A stretch of DNA of 52,605 bases from Actinomycetota bacterium (GTDB lineage: Bacteria; Actinomycetota; Actinomycetes; S36-B12): assembly GCA_030684515.1 (NCBI GenBank), contig JAUXVJ010000028.1, positions 1-52,605 on the forward strand, in the 5' to 3' direction. Numbering within the stretch: position 1 is the first letter of the stretch; every line of letters begins with the position of its first letter. Both the position numbers and the translations under genes were made by a program. This document shows, in pieces, positions 9,870 through 18,534 of this stretch. A model generated the notes under the pieces. It made no database searches. It saw only the letters and a list, made by a program, of their open reading frames with translations, and was not told the DNA's origin.

Positions 9870-11009
9870 GTGAAGGCAATTCCGCTTCCACTTCAATTGG
9901 TGCGGTCAACCAGTGAACTCACCACTGCGGCGACCCGGCGCATGGAGACTGAGTTTCCCTGGTACCGCGATCTGGGTGCCAAGGAGCGTTCGTGGGTCAG
10001 CATGGTCGCCCAGGCCGGCATCACGGCATTTGTTGACTGGTACGAACAGCCAGAACGGGTAGCCGAAATCACTGCCGGGGTCTTCGGCTCGGCGCCGCGC
10101 GAACTGGCGCGAGTGATTTCACTGGAGCAGACCGTGTCATTGGTACGCACCACGATCGACGTTGTCGAAGAGGCCATTGAAGGCATCGCCGATGAGCAGA
10201 CCCGAATTCCGCTGCGCGAGGCTGTACTTCGATACTCCCGCGAGATCGCCTTTTCCGCCGCAGGCGTCTACGCCCGCGCTGCAGAAGCCCGTGGTGCGTG
10301 GGATGCCCGAGTCGAAGCACTCGTCGTGGATGCATTCGTCCGGGGGGATCTGGACAGCACGGTGCTCAGTCGTGTCAGTGCGCTCGGCTGGTCTGGTCAG
10401 GGCTCAGTAATGCTGATCGCCGGCTCACCGCCATTGGGCGAACCAGAACTCGCACTCACAGTGCTACGCCGTGCTGCCAGCAACCATGGGGTGGATCTGC
10501 TGACTGGCATCCACGGCTCAACCATGCTGGCGATCATCGGAAGGGTCAGCGCGACTGCCCGGACCGCACGAGTGCTCACTGCGCACTTCGGTCCTGGCCC
10601 GGTGGTGACCAGCGATGAGCTTGTCGGACTGGACCAAGTGCCGGCCGCCGCGCGCATCACCATGCAGTCCCTGCGCTTGGCGCATGCCTGGCCCCAAGCT
10701 CCGCGACCGGTCTCCACCCACGACTTGCTCCCCGAACGAGCGTTATCCGGCGATACTGATGCCCACGACGAGCTGATCAAAGGGGTCTACCTGGTCTTGG
10801 CAGCTGAACCGACCCTGCTGCAGACCGTGGCCTGCTTCCTGGAGGAAAGTCCTTCATTGGAGGCCACCGCCCGGCAATTGTTTGTCCATCCCAATACCGT
10901 CCGATATCGCCTCCGGCGGGTGACTGAACTGACCGGGCTGTCTGCTCAAGACCCTCGTGACGCCTACTCACTGCGGATCGCACTCACCCTTGGCAGAGCA
11001 CAGCAATAG
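9870..11009 (+). CDS. fasR: PucR-family regulator of fatty acid synthesis (FasR-like)
   Basis: A 379-residue transcription factor ending in a PucR-type helix-turn-helix: FLEESPSLEATARQLFVHPNTVRYRLRRV, written here as its key parts EATARQL and NTVRYRL. The middle is a GGDEF-like/ligand region without catalytic motifs. Position directly before fabD matches FasR (SCO2386) of Streptomyces and Rv2242 of Mycobacterium, known or presumed to control the fab operon, so it probably activates fabDHF here. The GTG at 9870 follows the previous stop by 1 nt; an earlier in-frame ATG at 9813 would overlap the iron-transporter gene and is less likely. Confidence 0.85.
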   Translation: MKAIPLPLQLVRSTSELTTAATRRMETEFPWYRDLGAKERSWVSMVAQAGITAFVDWYEQPERVAEITAGVFGSAPRELARVISLEQTVSLVRTTIDVVEEAIEGIADEQTRIPLREAVLRYSREIAFSAAGVYARAAEARGAWDARVEALVVDAFVRGDLDSTVLSRVSALGWSGQGSVMLIAGSPPLGEPELALTVLRRAASNHGVDLLTGIHGSTMLAIIGRVSATARTARVLTAHFGPGPVVTSDELVGLDQVPAAARITMQSLRLAHAWPQAPRPVSTHDLLPERALSGDTDAHDELIKGVYLVLAAEPTLLQTVACFLEESPSLEATARQLFVHPNTVRYRLRRVTELTGLSAQDPRDAYSLRIALTLGRAQQ

Positions 11010-11153
11010 TTGGTTTCATCAGGAATCAATGGAATTGGACGGCTATTAGCCGCCCATCTCCACATTTCTTTGTGGGAACCCTCTAAGTTTTGCGCTATGA
11101 CATTGGCGGCTGCAACCTCGCACTCATGGCCCCCCGCCAGACAGGCTTAGCAG
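11010..11153 (+). promoter_or_regulatory. fasR-fabD intergenic region with two small inverted repeats
   Basis: This 144-nt gap precedes the fatty acid synthesis operon and is where FasR-type activators bind in Streptomyces. It holds CGGCT-ATT-AGCCG (11040-11052) and CCACA-TTTCTT-TGTGG (11060-11075). Either could be a terminator remnant for fasR or an activator site. No strong -35/-10 pair was found; TATGAC at 11096-11101 is a possible -10. Confidence 0.35.
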
Positions 11154-12077
11154 GTGCTCGCGATTCTTGCTCCCGGCCAGGGAGCCCAGACCCCGGGCAT
11201 GCTGAGCCCCTGGCTCGAACTCCCCGGCGCTGCTGCGCATCTGGATCTGCTCTCCGCTGCTGCCGGTCTAGATCTGGCCGCGCACGGCACCACATCAGAT
11301 GCCGATCAGATTCGCGACACTTCCGTTGCCCAGCCCCTGATCGTGGCATCCAGCCTGTTGTCGTGGGGCGCTCTTGGTAGCCCTGCACCCGACCTTGCGG
11401 CCGGCCATTCGGTCGGCGAAGTCGCCTCAGCCGTCATTGCCGGTGTCCTGACCGAAGCGGATGCGATGAGTTTCGTCAGCGAGCGCGGGACACGCATGGC
11501 ACAAGCAGCCACCCTCGCTGCAACTGGCATGAGCGCGGTGCTCGGTGGCGATGCTGCCATCGTGGTTGCCAAGGCTGAAGAACACGGATTGACGCCGGCA
11601 AATATGAACGGCGCCGGCCAGATCGTGGTTGCCGGAACTTTGGACCAGCTCGCTGCTTTCGCTGCCGATCCGCCAGAGGGCGGGCGCGTGCGCCCCCTTG
11701 ATGTTGCGGGTGCCTTTCACACGCTCCATATGCACTCAGCAGTTGGCCCACTTGGAGCATTTGCCACCTCGATAACGCCAGCTGATCCAACAACCATCCT
11801 GTTGTCCAATGCCGACGGCAGTGCGGTAGCTGATGGCGGTGCGGCACTCAATCGCCTCATCGTTCAGGTCAGCAATCCGGTCCGTTGGGATCTGTGCATG
11901 GAGATGATGACTTCGATCGGTGTCTCGGCCGTTCTTGAACTTGCGCCGGCCGGAACCTTGGTCGGGCTTGCAAAGCGAGCAATGCCTGGTGTTGCGACCG
12001 TGGCGCTGAAGAGCCCTGACGATCTGGAAGCTGCCCGATCACTCATCACTGAGCACGCTGGAAGGGTTGACGAATGA
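11154..12077 (+). CDS. fabD: Malonyl-CoA:ACP transacylase
   Basis: Transfers malonyl from CoA to ACP for type II fatty acid synthesis. The 307-residue protein starts at a GTG with the family opening LAILAPGQGAQ, has the nucleophile elbow GHSVGE (Ser about 86), the substrate-carboxylate Arg in the ERGTRM segment, and the catalytic His in AGAFHT (about 189). The C-terminal part (VLELAPAGTLVGLAKR) is typical. No clear Shine-Dalgarno precedes the GTG. It overlaps fabH by the four bases ATGA, implying coupled translation. Confidence 0.95.
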   Translation: MLAILAPGQGAQTPGMLSPWLELPGAAAHLDLLSAAAGLDLAAHGTTSDADQIRDTSVAQPLIVASSLLSWGALGSPAPDLAAGHSVGEVASAVIAGVLTEADAMSFVSERGTRMAQAATLAATGMSAVLGGDAAIVVAKAEEHGLTPANMNGAGQIVVAGTLDQLAAFAADPPEGGRVRPLDVAGAFHTLHMHSAVGPLGAFATSITPADPTTILLSNADGSAVADGGAALNRLIVQVSNPVRWDLCMEMMTSIGVSAVLELAPAGTLVGLAKRAMPGVATVALKSPDDLEAARSLITEHAGRVDE

Positions 12078-13078
12078 CCGGCATCATCACCGTTCCACAG
12101 GGCCCGAAGTATGCGCGCATCATGTCCGTGGGCGCATACCGACCAGAGCGTGTTGTCACCAATGCTGAGATCTGCACGCGCATTGATTCAACCGACGAGT
12201 GGATTCAAGAGCGGTCTGGCATCACCGAACGTCGCTACGCGGCCGAAGACGAGAGTGTCATCGACATGGCGGTCGCTGCGGCCAATGACGCTATCCACAA
12301 GGCTGGCATCGACCCTGACGAAGTGGGCCTGGTACTGGTCGCCAGTTGCACCTATCCCTTTCTCACACCCTCAGCCGCAACGCAGATCGCTGTACGGATC
12401 AATGCCACTTCTGCAGCGGCCACCGACATTTCCAGCGCCTGCGCGGGCTTTTGCTACGGGGTCGGCATGGCAAGTGACGTCGTGCGCGGCGGCAACGCCA
12501 AGTACGCGATCGTCATCGGCGCGGAGAAGTTGACAGACTGGTTTGACCACTACGACCGCACTTTGGCCTTTCTGTTCGCCGACGGAGCCGGAGCCGTGGT
12601 CATTGGACCATCCGAGGTTCCGGCCATTGGCCCTACCATGTGGGGCGCTGACGGCACCATGATCGATGCCCTCGGCATTGCACCTTCATTCTTGGAGCAG
12701 CGCAAGGACCCGATCAATAACGTGCCCAAGCTCTACATGCAGGGCCAGACCGTCTTCCGCTGGGCAATCACTGTCATGGCCCAACTGGCGCAAGAGGCAT
12801 TGGACGCCGCTGGACTCACGGCAGACGACCTCGATGTCTTCATCGCTCACCAAGCCAACAACCGCATCACTGACGCCTTGATCCGTGCATTGAAGTTGCC
12901 CGATCACGTGGCTGTGGCACGCGACATCATCACTCAGGGCAATACATCGGCTGCATCAATCCCGCTGGCCATGTCACGCCTGTTCGATGAAGGCGAGGCC
13001 AAGAGCGGCGGCACAGCGCTCATCATCGGCTTCGGTGCCGGCTTGGCCTACGCAGCGCAGGTTGTCACCCTCCCCTAA
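12074..13078 (+). CDS. fabH: Beta-ketoacyl-ACP synthase III
   Basis: Initiates fatty acid synthesis by condensing an acyl-CoA with malonyl-ACP. The 334-residue protein carries the Cys-His-Asn triad: C123 in SSACAGF, H259 in IAHQANNRI and N290 in GNTSAASIP. The preserved N-terminal segment TDEWIQERSGI-x-x-R is typical. Actinobacterial FabH enzymes often accept branched primers, but the specificity cannot be read here. It is inside the fabD-fabH-acpP-fabF operon as in Streptomyces. Confidence 0.96.
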   Translation: MTGIITVPQGPKYARIMSVGAYRPERVVTNAEICTRIDSTDEWIQERSGITERRYAAEDESVIDMAVAAANDAIHKAGIDPDEVGLVLVASCTYPFLTPSAATQIAVRINATSAAATDISSACAGFCYGVGMASDVVRGGNAKYAIVIGAEKLTDWFDHYDRTLAFLFADGAGAVVIGPSEVPAIGPTMWGADGTMIDALGIAPSFLEQRKDPINNVPKLYMQGQTVFRWAITVMAQLAQEALDAAGLTADDLDVFIAHQANNRITDALIRALKLPDHVAVARDIITQGNTSAASIPLAMSRLFDEGEAKSGGTALIIGFGAGLAYAAQVVTLP

Positions 13079-13121
13079 TTCCTCCCACCCAAACACAAAT
13101 TACGAACACGAAAGGAAAGTC

Positions 13122-13358
13122 ATGAGTGAGGACATCCTGGCCGGCTTGGCTGCGATTGTGAACGAGGTTGCCGGTGTACCCGTCGAGGACGTCCAGGCGG
13201 ACAAATCCTTCGTCGATGACCTTGATGTGGACTCACTGTCCATGGTTGAGGTTGTCATGGCATGTGAAGACAAGTGGGGCGTGAAGATCCCTGACAGCGA
13301 GGTCAAGAACCTCAAGACAGTCGGCGACGCAGTGACGTACATCAGCGCCAACGTCTAG
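13122..13358 (+). CDS. acpP: Acyl carrier protein
   Basis: A 78-residue acidic carrier protein with the phosphopantetheine-attachment Ser (S38) in the motif DVDSLS. Helix II (SLSMVEVVMACEDKWG) and the acidic helix III segment are as expected for type II systems. The start is fixed by AAAGGAAAG immediately upstream; the longer open frame reaching back into fabH is spurious. It is followed by a strong hairpin before fabF, which may keep its mRNA abundant relative to fabF. Confidence 0.96.
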   Translation: MSEDILAGLAAIVNEVAGVPVEDVQADKSFVDDLDVDSLSMVEVVMACEDKWGVKIPDSEVKNLKTVGDAVTYISANV

Positions 13359-13368
13359 AACTCTTCTT

Positions 13369-13397
13369 CAGCGGGGTCACTGCACGTGGCCCCGCTG
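13369..13397 (+). terminator. Strong intercistronic hairpin between acpP and fabF
   Basis: A 12-bp stem, CAGCGGGGTCAC against GTGGCCCCGCTG with one G-T wobble, closes a TGCAC loop. It begins 10 nt after the acpP stop. There is no T-tract, and fabF follows 43 nt later on the same strand, so partial termination or mRNA 3' protection of the acpP message is more likely than full termination. Confidence 0.7.
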
Positions 13398-13440
13398 ATC
13401 GAACTACCGTGCTTCATTTTCTGAATACAGGAGAAACGCT

Positions 13441-14673
13441 ATGACTCGCAATGTTGTTGTGACCGGCATCGGCATGACCACGCCCCTTGGTGGCGACGTC
13501 GCATCAACATGGGCTCGGGTATTGGCTGGGCAACCAGCCATCTCCATGATGGGTCCCGACTGGCACCCAGATCAGCCCGCGAAGATTGCCGGATTGATGA
13601 TGGTGGATCCAGAGGATGTCCTTACTCGGGTAGAAGTGCGCCGCATGGACCGCTCTGAGCAGTGCGCCCTGATCGCCACACGTGAGGCATGGTCCGATGC
13701 TGGCTCACCGCAGGTTGATCCCGTACGTCTCGGAGCAGTCGTGGCATCAGGAATCGGCGGCGTCAATTCGCTGATCTCTGCCTACGAGACGATCAAGGAA
13801 AAGGGACCGCTACGGGTATCGCCACACATGGTCACCATGATCATGCCCAATGGGCCGGCGGCCATGGTCGGACTGGAAGTGGGGGCACGCGCAGGAGTGC
13901 ACACGCCTGTCAGCGCATGCGCTTCTGGTGCGGAGGCAATTTCCTACGCAGCTCGGATGATTCAAACTGGCCGCGCCGATGTCGTGGTCACTGGCGGAAC
14001 CGAGGCTTGCATCAATACCGTCACGATGGCCGGCTTCGCGGCCATGAGAGCGCTCTCCACTCGCAATGACGATCCCAATACGGCTTCGCGGCCCTATGAC
14101 CTTGACCGCGACGGCTTTGTCATGGCTGAAGGCGCCGGCATCCTGATTCTTGAGGAAGAAGAGTTTGCACTGGCACGCGGCGCCCGCATCTACGGACGCT
14201 ACGGCGGCGCTGGCCTGACTTCAGACGGTCATCACATTGCCCAGCCAGATCCAGAAGGCACTGGTGCAACACGCGCAATGCGCGAGGCGATCCAGGATGC
14301 CGGACTCCAGACATCCAGCATCGTGCACGTCAATGCCCACGCCACCTCCACCGCACTTGGCGACTTCGCAGAATCGATCGCCTTGCGTGCGGCGCTCGGC
14401 AGCAATATCGATCAGGCGATCGTCTCGGCAACCAAGTCGATGACCGGGCACCTACTCGGTGGAGCGGGCGCAGTGGAGTCGATCTTCTCGATCTTGGCTT
14501 TACGCGATCGCCTCGCCCCGCCGACACCCAACATCTTCAACTTCGATCCTGCGATCCAGCTCAATGTGACGCGCAACGAGCCCGTGACCCTGCCTGCTGG
14601 CGATATCGCAGCGTTGAACAACTCCTTCGGCTTCGGCGGGCACGATGTTGCGCTGGTCTTCACCAGCCTGTAA
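13441..14673 (+). CDS. fabF: Beta-ketoacyl-ACP synthase II (FabF/KasA type)
   Basis: Elongating condensing enzyme of fatty acid synthesis, 410 residues. The Cys-His-His triad is visible: C160 in SACASG, H300 in NAHATST and H337 in MTGHLLGG; the C-terminal NNSFGFGGHD loop is typical. An AGGAGA ribosome-binding site lies 7 nt before the ATG. It is the last gene of the fab operon. Confidence 0.95.
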   Translation: MTRNVVVTGIGMTTPLGGDVASTWARVLAGQPAISMMGPDWHPDQPAKIAGLMMVDPEDVLTRVEVRRMDRSEQCALIATREAWSDAGSPQVDPVRLGAVVASGIGGVNSLISAYETIKEKGPLRVSPHMVTMIMPNGPAAMVGLEVGARAGVHTPVSACASGAEAISYAARMIQTGRADVVVTGGTEACINTVTMAGFAAMRALSTRNDDPNTASRPYDLDRDGFVMAEGAGILILEEEEFALARGARIYGRYGGAGLTSDGHHIAQPDPEGTGATRAMREAIQDAGLQTSSIVHVNAHATSTALGDFAESIALRAALGSNIDQAIVSATKSMTGHLLGGAGAVESIFSILALRDRLAPPTPNIFNFDPAIQLNVTRNEPVTLPAGDIAALNNSFGFGGHDVALVFTSL

Positions 14674-14693
14674 TCCAGCCACTTCCTGCTAGC

Positions 14694-15395
14694 GTGCGGC
14701 GGGTGCTGCTTCCTCATCGTGGGCTCAGAGAGATTCACACAGGTCGCGACTTCGAACGACTGATCAACTTCAGCGATGCAGTCGTCGCCGTGGCGATCAC
14801 TGTCCTGGTGTTGGCGATCGTGGACATTCAGCCTCGCGAGGGCGAGTCCACGGTCTGGATGATCATCGCCGACAACAGCGGGCAGATCTTCACCTTCTTC
14901 TTCACGTTCTTGGTCGTGGGCATCATGTGGCTCGCGCACAATCGAGTACTCAACCAGCTTCGAGGCTTCGACGGCCTGACCTTCTGGCTGAACCTGCTCT
15001 GGCTGGCAGGTATCGCCTTCCTGCCATGGCCAAGTTCGATGTACGGCGAAGAATTCGGCTGGGGCAATGGGGACACCATGGAGCACGGTGGCGGCACGAG
15101 TGTCCTGTACTGGGGAACTTTGGCTGTCATCAGCACATTGGCTTTTCTCATCGCCTGGCACGCCCGTCATACCCCTGCCCTGCTTGAGCCAAAAGCTCGT
15201 GCGGCACTTGCTGAATCTGGAGATCGAGGTCAGTACCGCGGGCTGGTATTCGCGGCGCTGTTCATACTGATCGCGCTGGTTTCTGCTTTCTCGCAGGAAG
15301 TTGCCTCGTGGATGCCCTTCTTGCTCATCCCGGCAAGCATCGTGATGCGCGCGCCATCAGCGCTAAATGACGTCGTGGAGAACTCGGACAGTTGA
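14694..15395 (+). CDS. TMEM175/DUF1211-family potassium channel-like membrane protein
   Basis: A 233-residue membrane protein with about six hydrophobic segments. The first contains NFSDAVVAVAIT, the F-S-D signature that lines the pore of TMEM175 channels. Bacterial homologues conduct K+ as tetramers; activity here is inferred from family. A GTG at 14694 was taken as start, with another in-frame GTG at 14703; neither has a good ribosome-binding site. It begins 20 nt after fabF, so it may be read from the fab transcript. Its 3' end overlaps the convergent DUF3145 gene by 33 nt. Confidence 0.75.
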   Translation: MRRVLLPHRGLREIHTGRDFERLINFSDAVVAVAITVLVLAIVDIQPREGESTVWMIIADNSGQIFTFFFTFLVVGIMWLAHNRVLNQLRGFDGLTFWLNLLWLAGIAFLPWPSSMYGEEFGWGNGDTMEHGGGTSVLYWGTLAVISTLAFLIAWHARHTPALLEPKARAALAESGDRGQYRGLVFAALFILIALVSAFSQEVASWMPFLLIPASIVMRAPSALNDVVENSDS

Positions 15396-15908
15396 GCCCT
15401 CATGGGCACATCTGAACGGCTCGAGTTCCTCATCCCAAGGAGCGCCAATCAAACGCGCGATCTCCTCGGCCAGACCATCGCCTGTCACCGCTGCTTGAGT
15501 CAGTGCAGTGCGCAGACGCTCTTCGGCGACCATGACATCTCCATGCTCGCCGATGTCGGCACGAAACAGCCCAAGTGTTGGCGTGGCGGCGAATCGCTCG
15601 CCAGCGCGGTGACCATTGGCGTCCTCGGTGACTTCATAGCGGACCTGGCCAAAGGCGAGCAAGGCACTGGCGATCTGGGCGCCCATGCCAAGCGGCCCCT
15701 GCCATAGGAGCTCTGCTCGCACCATGCTCGGCGCGATCGGCTGCTCGTTCCAGTCCATGTGCACACTGGTGCCAAAGACGCTGCTCAGAGCCCACTCCAG
15801 ATGGGGGCTGACTGCTTTGGGGCAGGCGTGTATGAACACCACTCCGCGCGCCGCAGCAACTTCACGGACGGTGGAGTTCGCAGCCTTCGCTTGCACGTGC
15901 GTTGTCAT
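15363..15908 (-). CDS. DUF3145 family protein
   Basis: A 181-residue protein of the actinobacterial DUF3145 family, which commonly sits beside fabF. Recognisable segments are GVVFIHACPKAVSPHLEWAL, the MDWNEQP strand and the C-terminal WDEELEPFRCAHEG. No function is established. The start is supported by GGGAGG 5-6 nt upstream of the ATG. Its 3' end overlaps the convergent channel gene. Confidence 0.8.
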   Translation of the reverse strand: MTTHVQAKAANSTVREVAAARGVVFIHACPKAVSPHLEWALSSVFGTSVHMDWNEQPIAPSMVRAELLWQGPLGMGAQIASALLAFGQVRYEVTEDANGHRAGERFAATPTLGLFRADIGEHGDVMVAEERLRTALTQAAVTGDGLAEEIARLIGAPWDEELEPFRCAHEGSTVRVLHDVI

Positions 15909-16039
15909 CGAGCCTCCCTTGTAACCAGTCGCCTTCCCCAGCCACTGTTACAGGACGCTCAAGGACGTCACTCGACCAACGCCTCCCATCGTAACTGCCT
16001 GATCAGGTGCTGGCGCGCAAGGCTCGCGTGTAGGCGCGG

Positions 16040-17509
16040 CTACACCTCTTCCATCGCCGCAAGCACATCGCTCAGTTCCATCGTCGCGAAGCTGGTTCGG
16101 TAGTCACTGAATCCATAGGGCATGATCAATTTGCCCCGATGCACCAGACTTCCGCAGGAATAGACGACATTGGGCACATAGCCATTGCGTTCATCAGGAT
16201 TTGGCGTCAGCAGTGGGCTGGACAGCGCCCCGATCATGATTGACGGATCCTCCAGGTCAAGCAGGACGGCGCCGATTGAGTACTGCCGCATCGCCCCAGC
16301 GCCATGGGTGATCACCAGCCATCCGGCCTCGGTCTCAATGGGCGAGCCGCAGTTGCCGATCTGGATCAACTCCCATGGCTGTTTAGGAGATTGGAAGCTG
16401 CTGATCTCGTCCCAGTGGTAGCCATCATCGGAATAGGCGATGGAGTTGGACTCACGATCCCAGCGTGACAAGGCGCAGTACCGACCGCCAATGAGTCGGG
16501 GAAAGAAGGCGACTCCCTTGTTCTGCACCGCTTTGCCGGTCAACTTCAAGGACGAGAAGCACCGGAAGTCATCGGTCTCGAGCATGCGAGAGACGACATT
16601 CGTGCCGTCAAAACCGGTGTAGGTAGCGCGGTAGGCAGTCTTGCCCAGCTCATCTGCAACTTGCACAAAGCGAGCATCCTCGATGCCTCGACGTTCGTCG
16701 GATGCAATGGGCCACAGGACCCGCTCGCTCAACACGGTGTCGTCCTCAAAGTCGACCTCATAGCTGTTTCGCGCGATCTCCTGGAGGCTGTCAACGATGT
16801 CGCCCGGATGCTCGGCTCGTTCGGGTCGCGACTTCAAGAGATTCAGACTCGAATTCAAATCCTCTGGCGTGAATTTGTCAGGGAGCATGCCAAGCACGAA
16901 ATGCAGGTCTGCTGAATCAATACCTGCATCGATGGCGGACTGCTGCACAAGCTCATTGCGCAGCACGGTGTAGCGCTGTGCTCGCGTCGTGGCAAAAGCG
17001 CAGGCCGCGTCCACCTGGACATTGCCATCGGGGTCGATCACTCCCGTCCGAAAGGCCAGGGTCGAAATATGTCCCTCCCCCACTGCTCGGACGCTCATGA
17101 CGAATCGCAGTTGATCGGGTTCCAATGCCGATTGATCGGGATGTGCCACGATTGAGGGATTGAAGTACGCCGCTGCTTCGACGGCATACTCCTGTGTGAG
17201 ATAGGCGCCGATCAGTCGCTTGCGCTCAATGTCGATTGCGTCTTCATCTGGGATCAGATGCTGCACCGCTGAGTAGTGCAGCTCGAATTGCTCTTCCAAG
17301 TCACGATGTCGCCCGGAGAAGTTGGCCAAGGTTTCGGCCAGGACCTCATGGACCTGCGTGGCCGAAAGGCTCAAGCAGCGATCAAGCACATCCCGTGCCC
17401 TTGATGTGCCACGAATGAGCTCCTCCTCCCCAGGAATGAAGATCCGACTGATCACCCGCTGAGGATCCCCACGGAGGATGACATCTGATCTTCGAACCGG
17501 AATCTTCAC
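16040..17509 (-). CDS. GH130 family glycoside phosphorylase (mannoside phosphorylase-like)
   Basis: A 489-residue five-bladed propeller enzyme of family GH130, whose characterised members phosphorolyse beta-mannosides and release mannose 1-phosphate. Typical segments are PRLIGGRYCALSRWD, YSDDGYHW, GSPIETEAGWLVITHG and the C-terminal NVVYSCGSLVHRGKLIMPYG. An N-terminal extension of about 180 residues, helical and charged, is longer than in minimal members. The ATG overlaps the end of the preceding gene (ATGA), so the three genes from 19703 to 16040 form one coupled operon. No signal peptide: cytoplasmic. Substrate not determinable. Confidence 0.8.
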   Translation of the reverse strand: MKIPVRRSDVILRGDPQRVISRIFIPGEEELIRGTSRARDVLDRCLSLSATQVHEVLAETLANFSGRHRDLEEQFELHYSAVQHLIPDEDAIDIERKRLIGAYLTQEYAVEAAAYFNPSIVAHPDQSALEPDQLRFVMSVRAVGEGHISTLAFRTGVIDPDGNVQVDAACAFATTRAQRYTVLRNELVQQSAIDAGIDSADLHFVLGMLPDKFTPEDLNSSLNLLKSRPERAEHPGDIVDSLQEIARNSYEVDFEDDTVLSERVLWPIASDERRGIEDARFVQVADELGKTAYRATYTGFDGTNVVSRMLETDDFRCFSSLKLTGKAVQNKGVAFFPRLIGGRYCALSRWDRESNSIAYSDDGYHWDEISSFQSPKQPWELIQIGNCGSPIETEAGWLVITHGAGAMRQYSIGAVLLDLEDPSIMIGALSSPLLTPNPDERNGYVPNVVYSCGSLVHRGKLIMPYGFSDYRTSFATMELSDVLAAMEEV

Positions 17510-18534
17510 TTGATTGGGCGCTCCCTGTTTGCTTGTTGCATGACTGACAAGTAGGCCAATGTGGATTCGGCCCCGCAGTTGAGATTGATACCGGTTGCAG
17601 TCAGCCCGTCAAAGCCGGCACCGGTGTCGGGGTTGTACATGCGAGCAGACGTGTCATTGTCGCCTTCAAACCAGCGCGCACCCAATACGATCGCTTCCAA
17701 CCAGGACTGATCCTTGGTTACTTCAAATGCGCTCGCGCAGGCATCCACTAGCGCTGCAACTTCAATGGGCTGTTGATCAAATGCCGGAAGGCTGTCTCCG
17801 AGCTGCCACCCAGAATCCGGGATCACGGATAGATGGCCCTGTCTTGTCTGCAGATCCATCAGCCACTTCAGCATTGCCAGTCCTCGCCTGACGACAAATC
17901 CCTGCTTGAAGAAGTCGCCACCCACAATCAGCAGCTCGGGCAATGCCGCACTGGCGTACGTCAGCCTTGGCTCGGGCCACAGCTGGTCGGGAATGAGATC
18001 TGCAGGGATGCTGTTCAAGGCATCATCAAGCAGTGCGTGCGCGTGGGTATTGGACGGGTAAGCGCGAAGAAACTCGATTGCGCCAAGTCCGGCAAAGACC
18101 ATGGATCGCGGATGTGGGCTTCGAAGCGCCGCCGACTTGGCAAAGCAGTCGTAGGCCTCGCGCACTCGATCTGCGCTGCGATCCCACCGCACCACACTGC
18201 CCCAGCACCACAGTGCTCGGCCCCAGTGATCATCGGTGGAGGCCTCGCCATGCCACACCCCAAAGACATCGCACCGATTGATCACTCGGCCATCTGATTG
18301 CTGAGCCTGCACCATGAATCTGCTGAGCATGTCCATGACCTTCAACAAGCCCGCGTCAGTTGTCTGCTCGCGTTCACACACAATGAGCGCTCTGGCGACA
18401 TCGTCCACGCAATATCCATGCTCGCGACGAGGCTGGTCATAGTCACAGTGCTCGAAGAGTCCACGCTCATCGCAAAGGGAGAGAAGATGCGCGAAGTTGG
18501 GCCTACTGCGCAATTGAGTGGATTTGGGCATCAT
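17506..18534 (-). CDS. Alpha/alpha-barrel (six-hairpin glycosidase-like) protein
   Basis: A 342-residue cytoplasmic protein of helical hairpin repeats with many aromatic and acidic residues (HGYCVDDVARAL, DDHWGRALWCWG, YPDTGAGFDGL-type segments), suggesting an (alpha/alpha)6 glycosidase or phosphorylase-like fold. I do not recognise a characterised family member. The frame is open upstream to 18621, but the ATG at 18534 overlaps the glycosyltransferase stop as TGATG, which fits coupled translation. Between a glycosyltransferase and a GH130 enzyme it probably processes or binds the same oligosaccharide. Confidence 0.65.
   Translation of the reverse strand: MMPKSTQLRSRPNFAHLLSLCDERGLFEHCDYDQPRREHGYCVDDVARALIVCEREQTTDAGLLKVMDMLSRFMVQAQQSDGRVINRCDVFGVWHGEASTDDHWGRALWCWGSVVRWDRSADRVREAYDCFAKSAALRSPHPRSMVFAGLGAIEFLRAYPSNTHAHALLDDALNSIPADLIPDQLWPEPRLTYASAALPELLIVGGDFFKQGFVVRRGLAMLKWLMDLQTRQGHLSVIPDSGWQLGDSLPAFDQQPIEVAALVDACASAFEVTKDQSWLEAIVLGARWFEGDNDTSARMYNPDTGAGFDGLTATGINLNCGAESTLAYLSVMQQANRERPIK

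Noticed and set aside
16028-16045. GTGTAG/CTACAC hairpin at the end of the GH130 gene
   Set aside because: The stem is only 6 bp and overlaps the stop codon; too weak to call a terminator.
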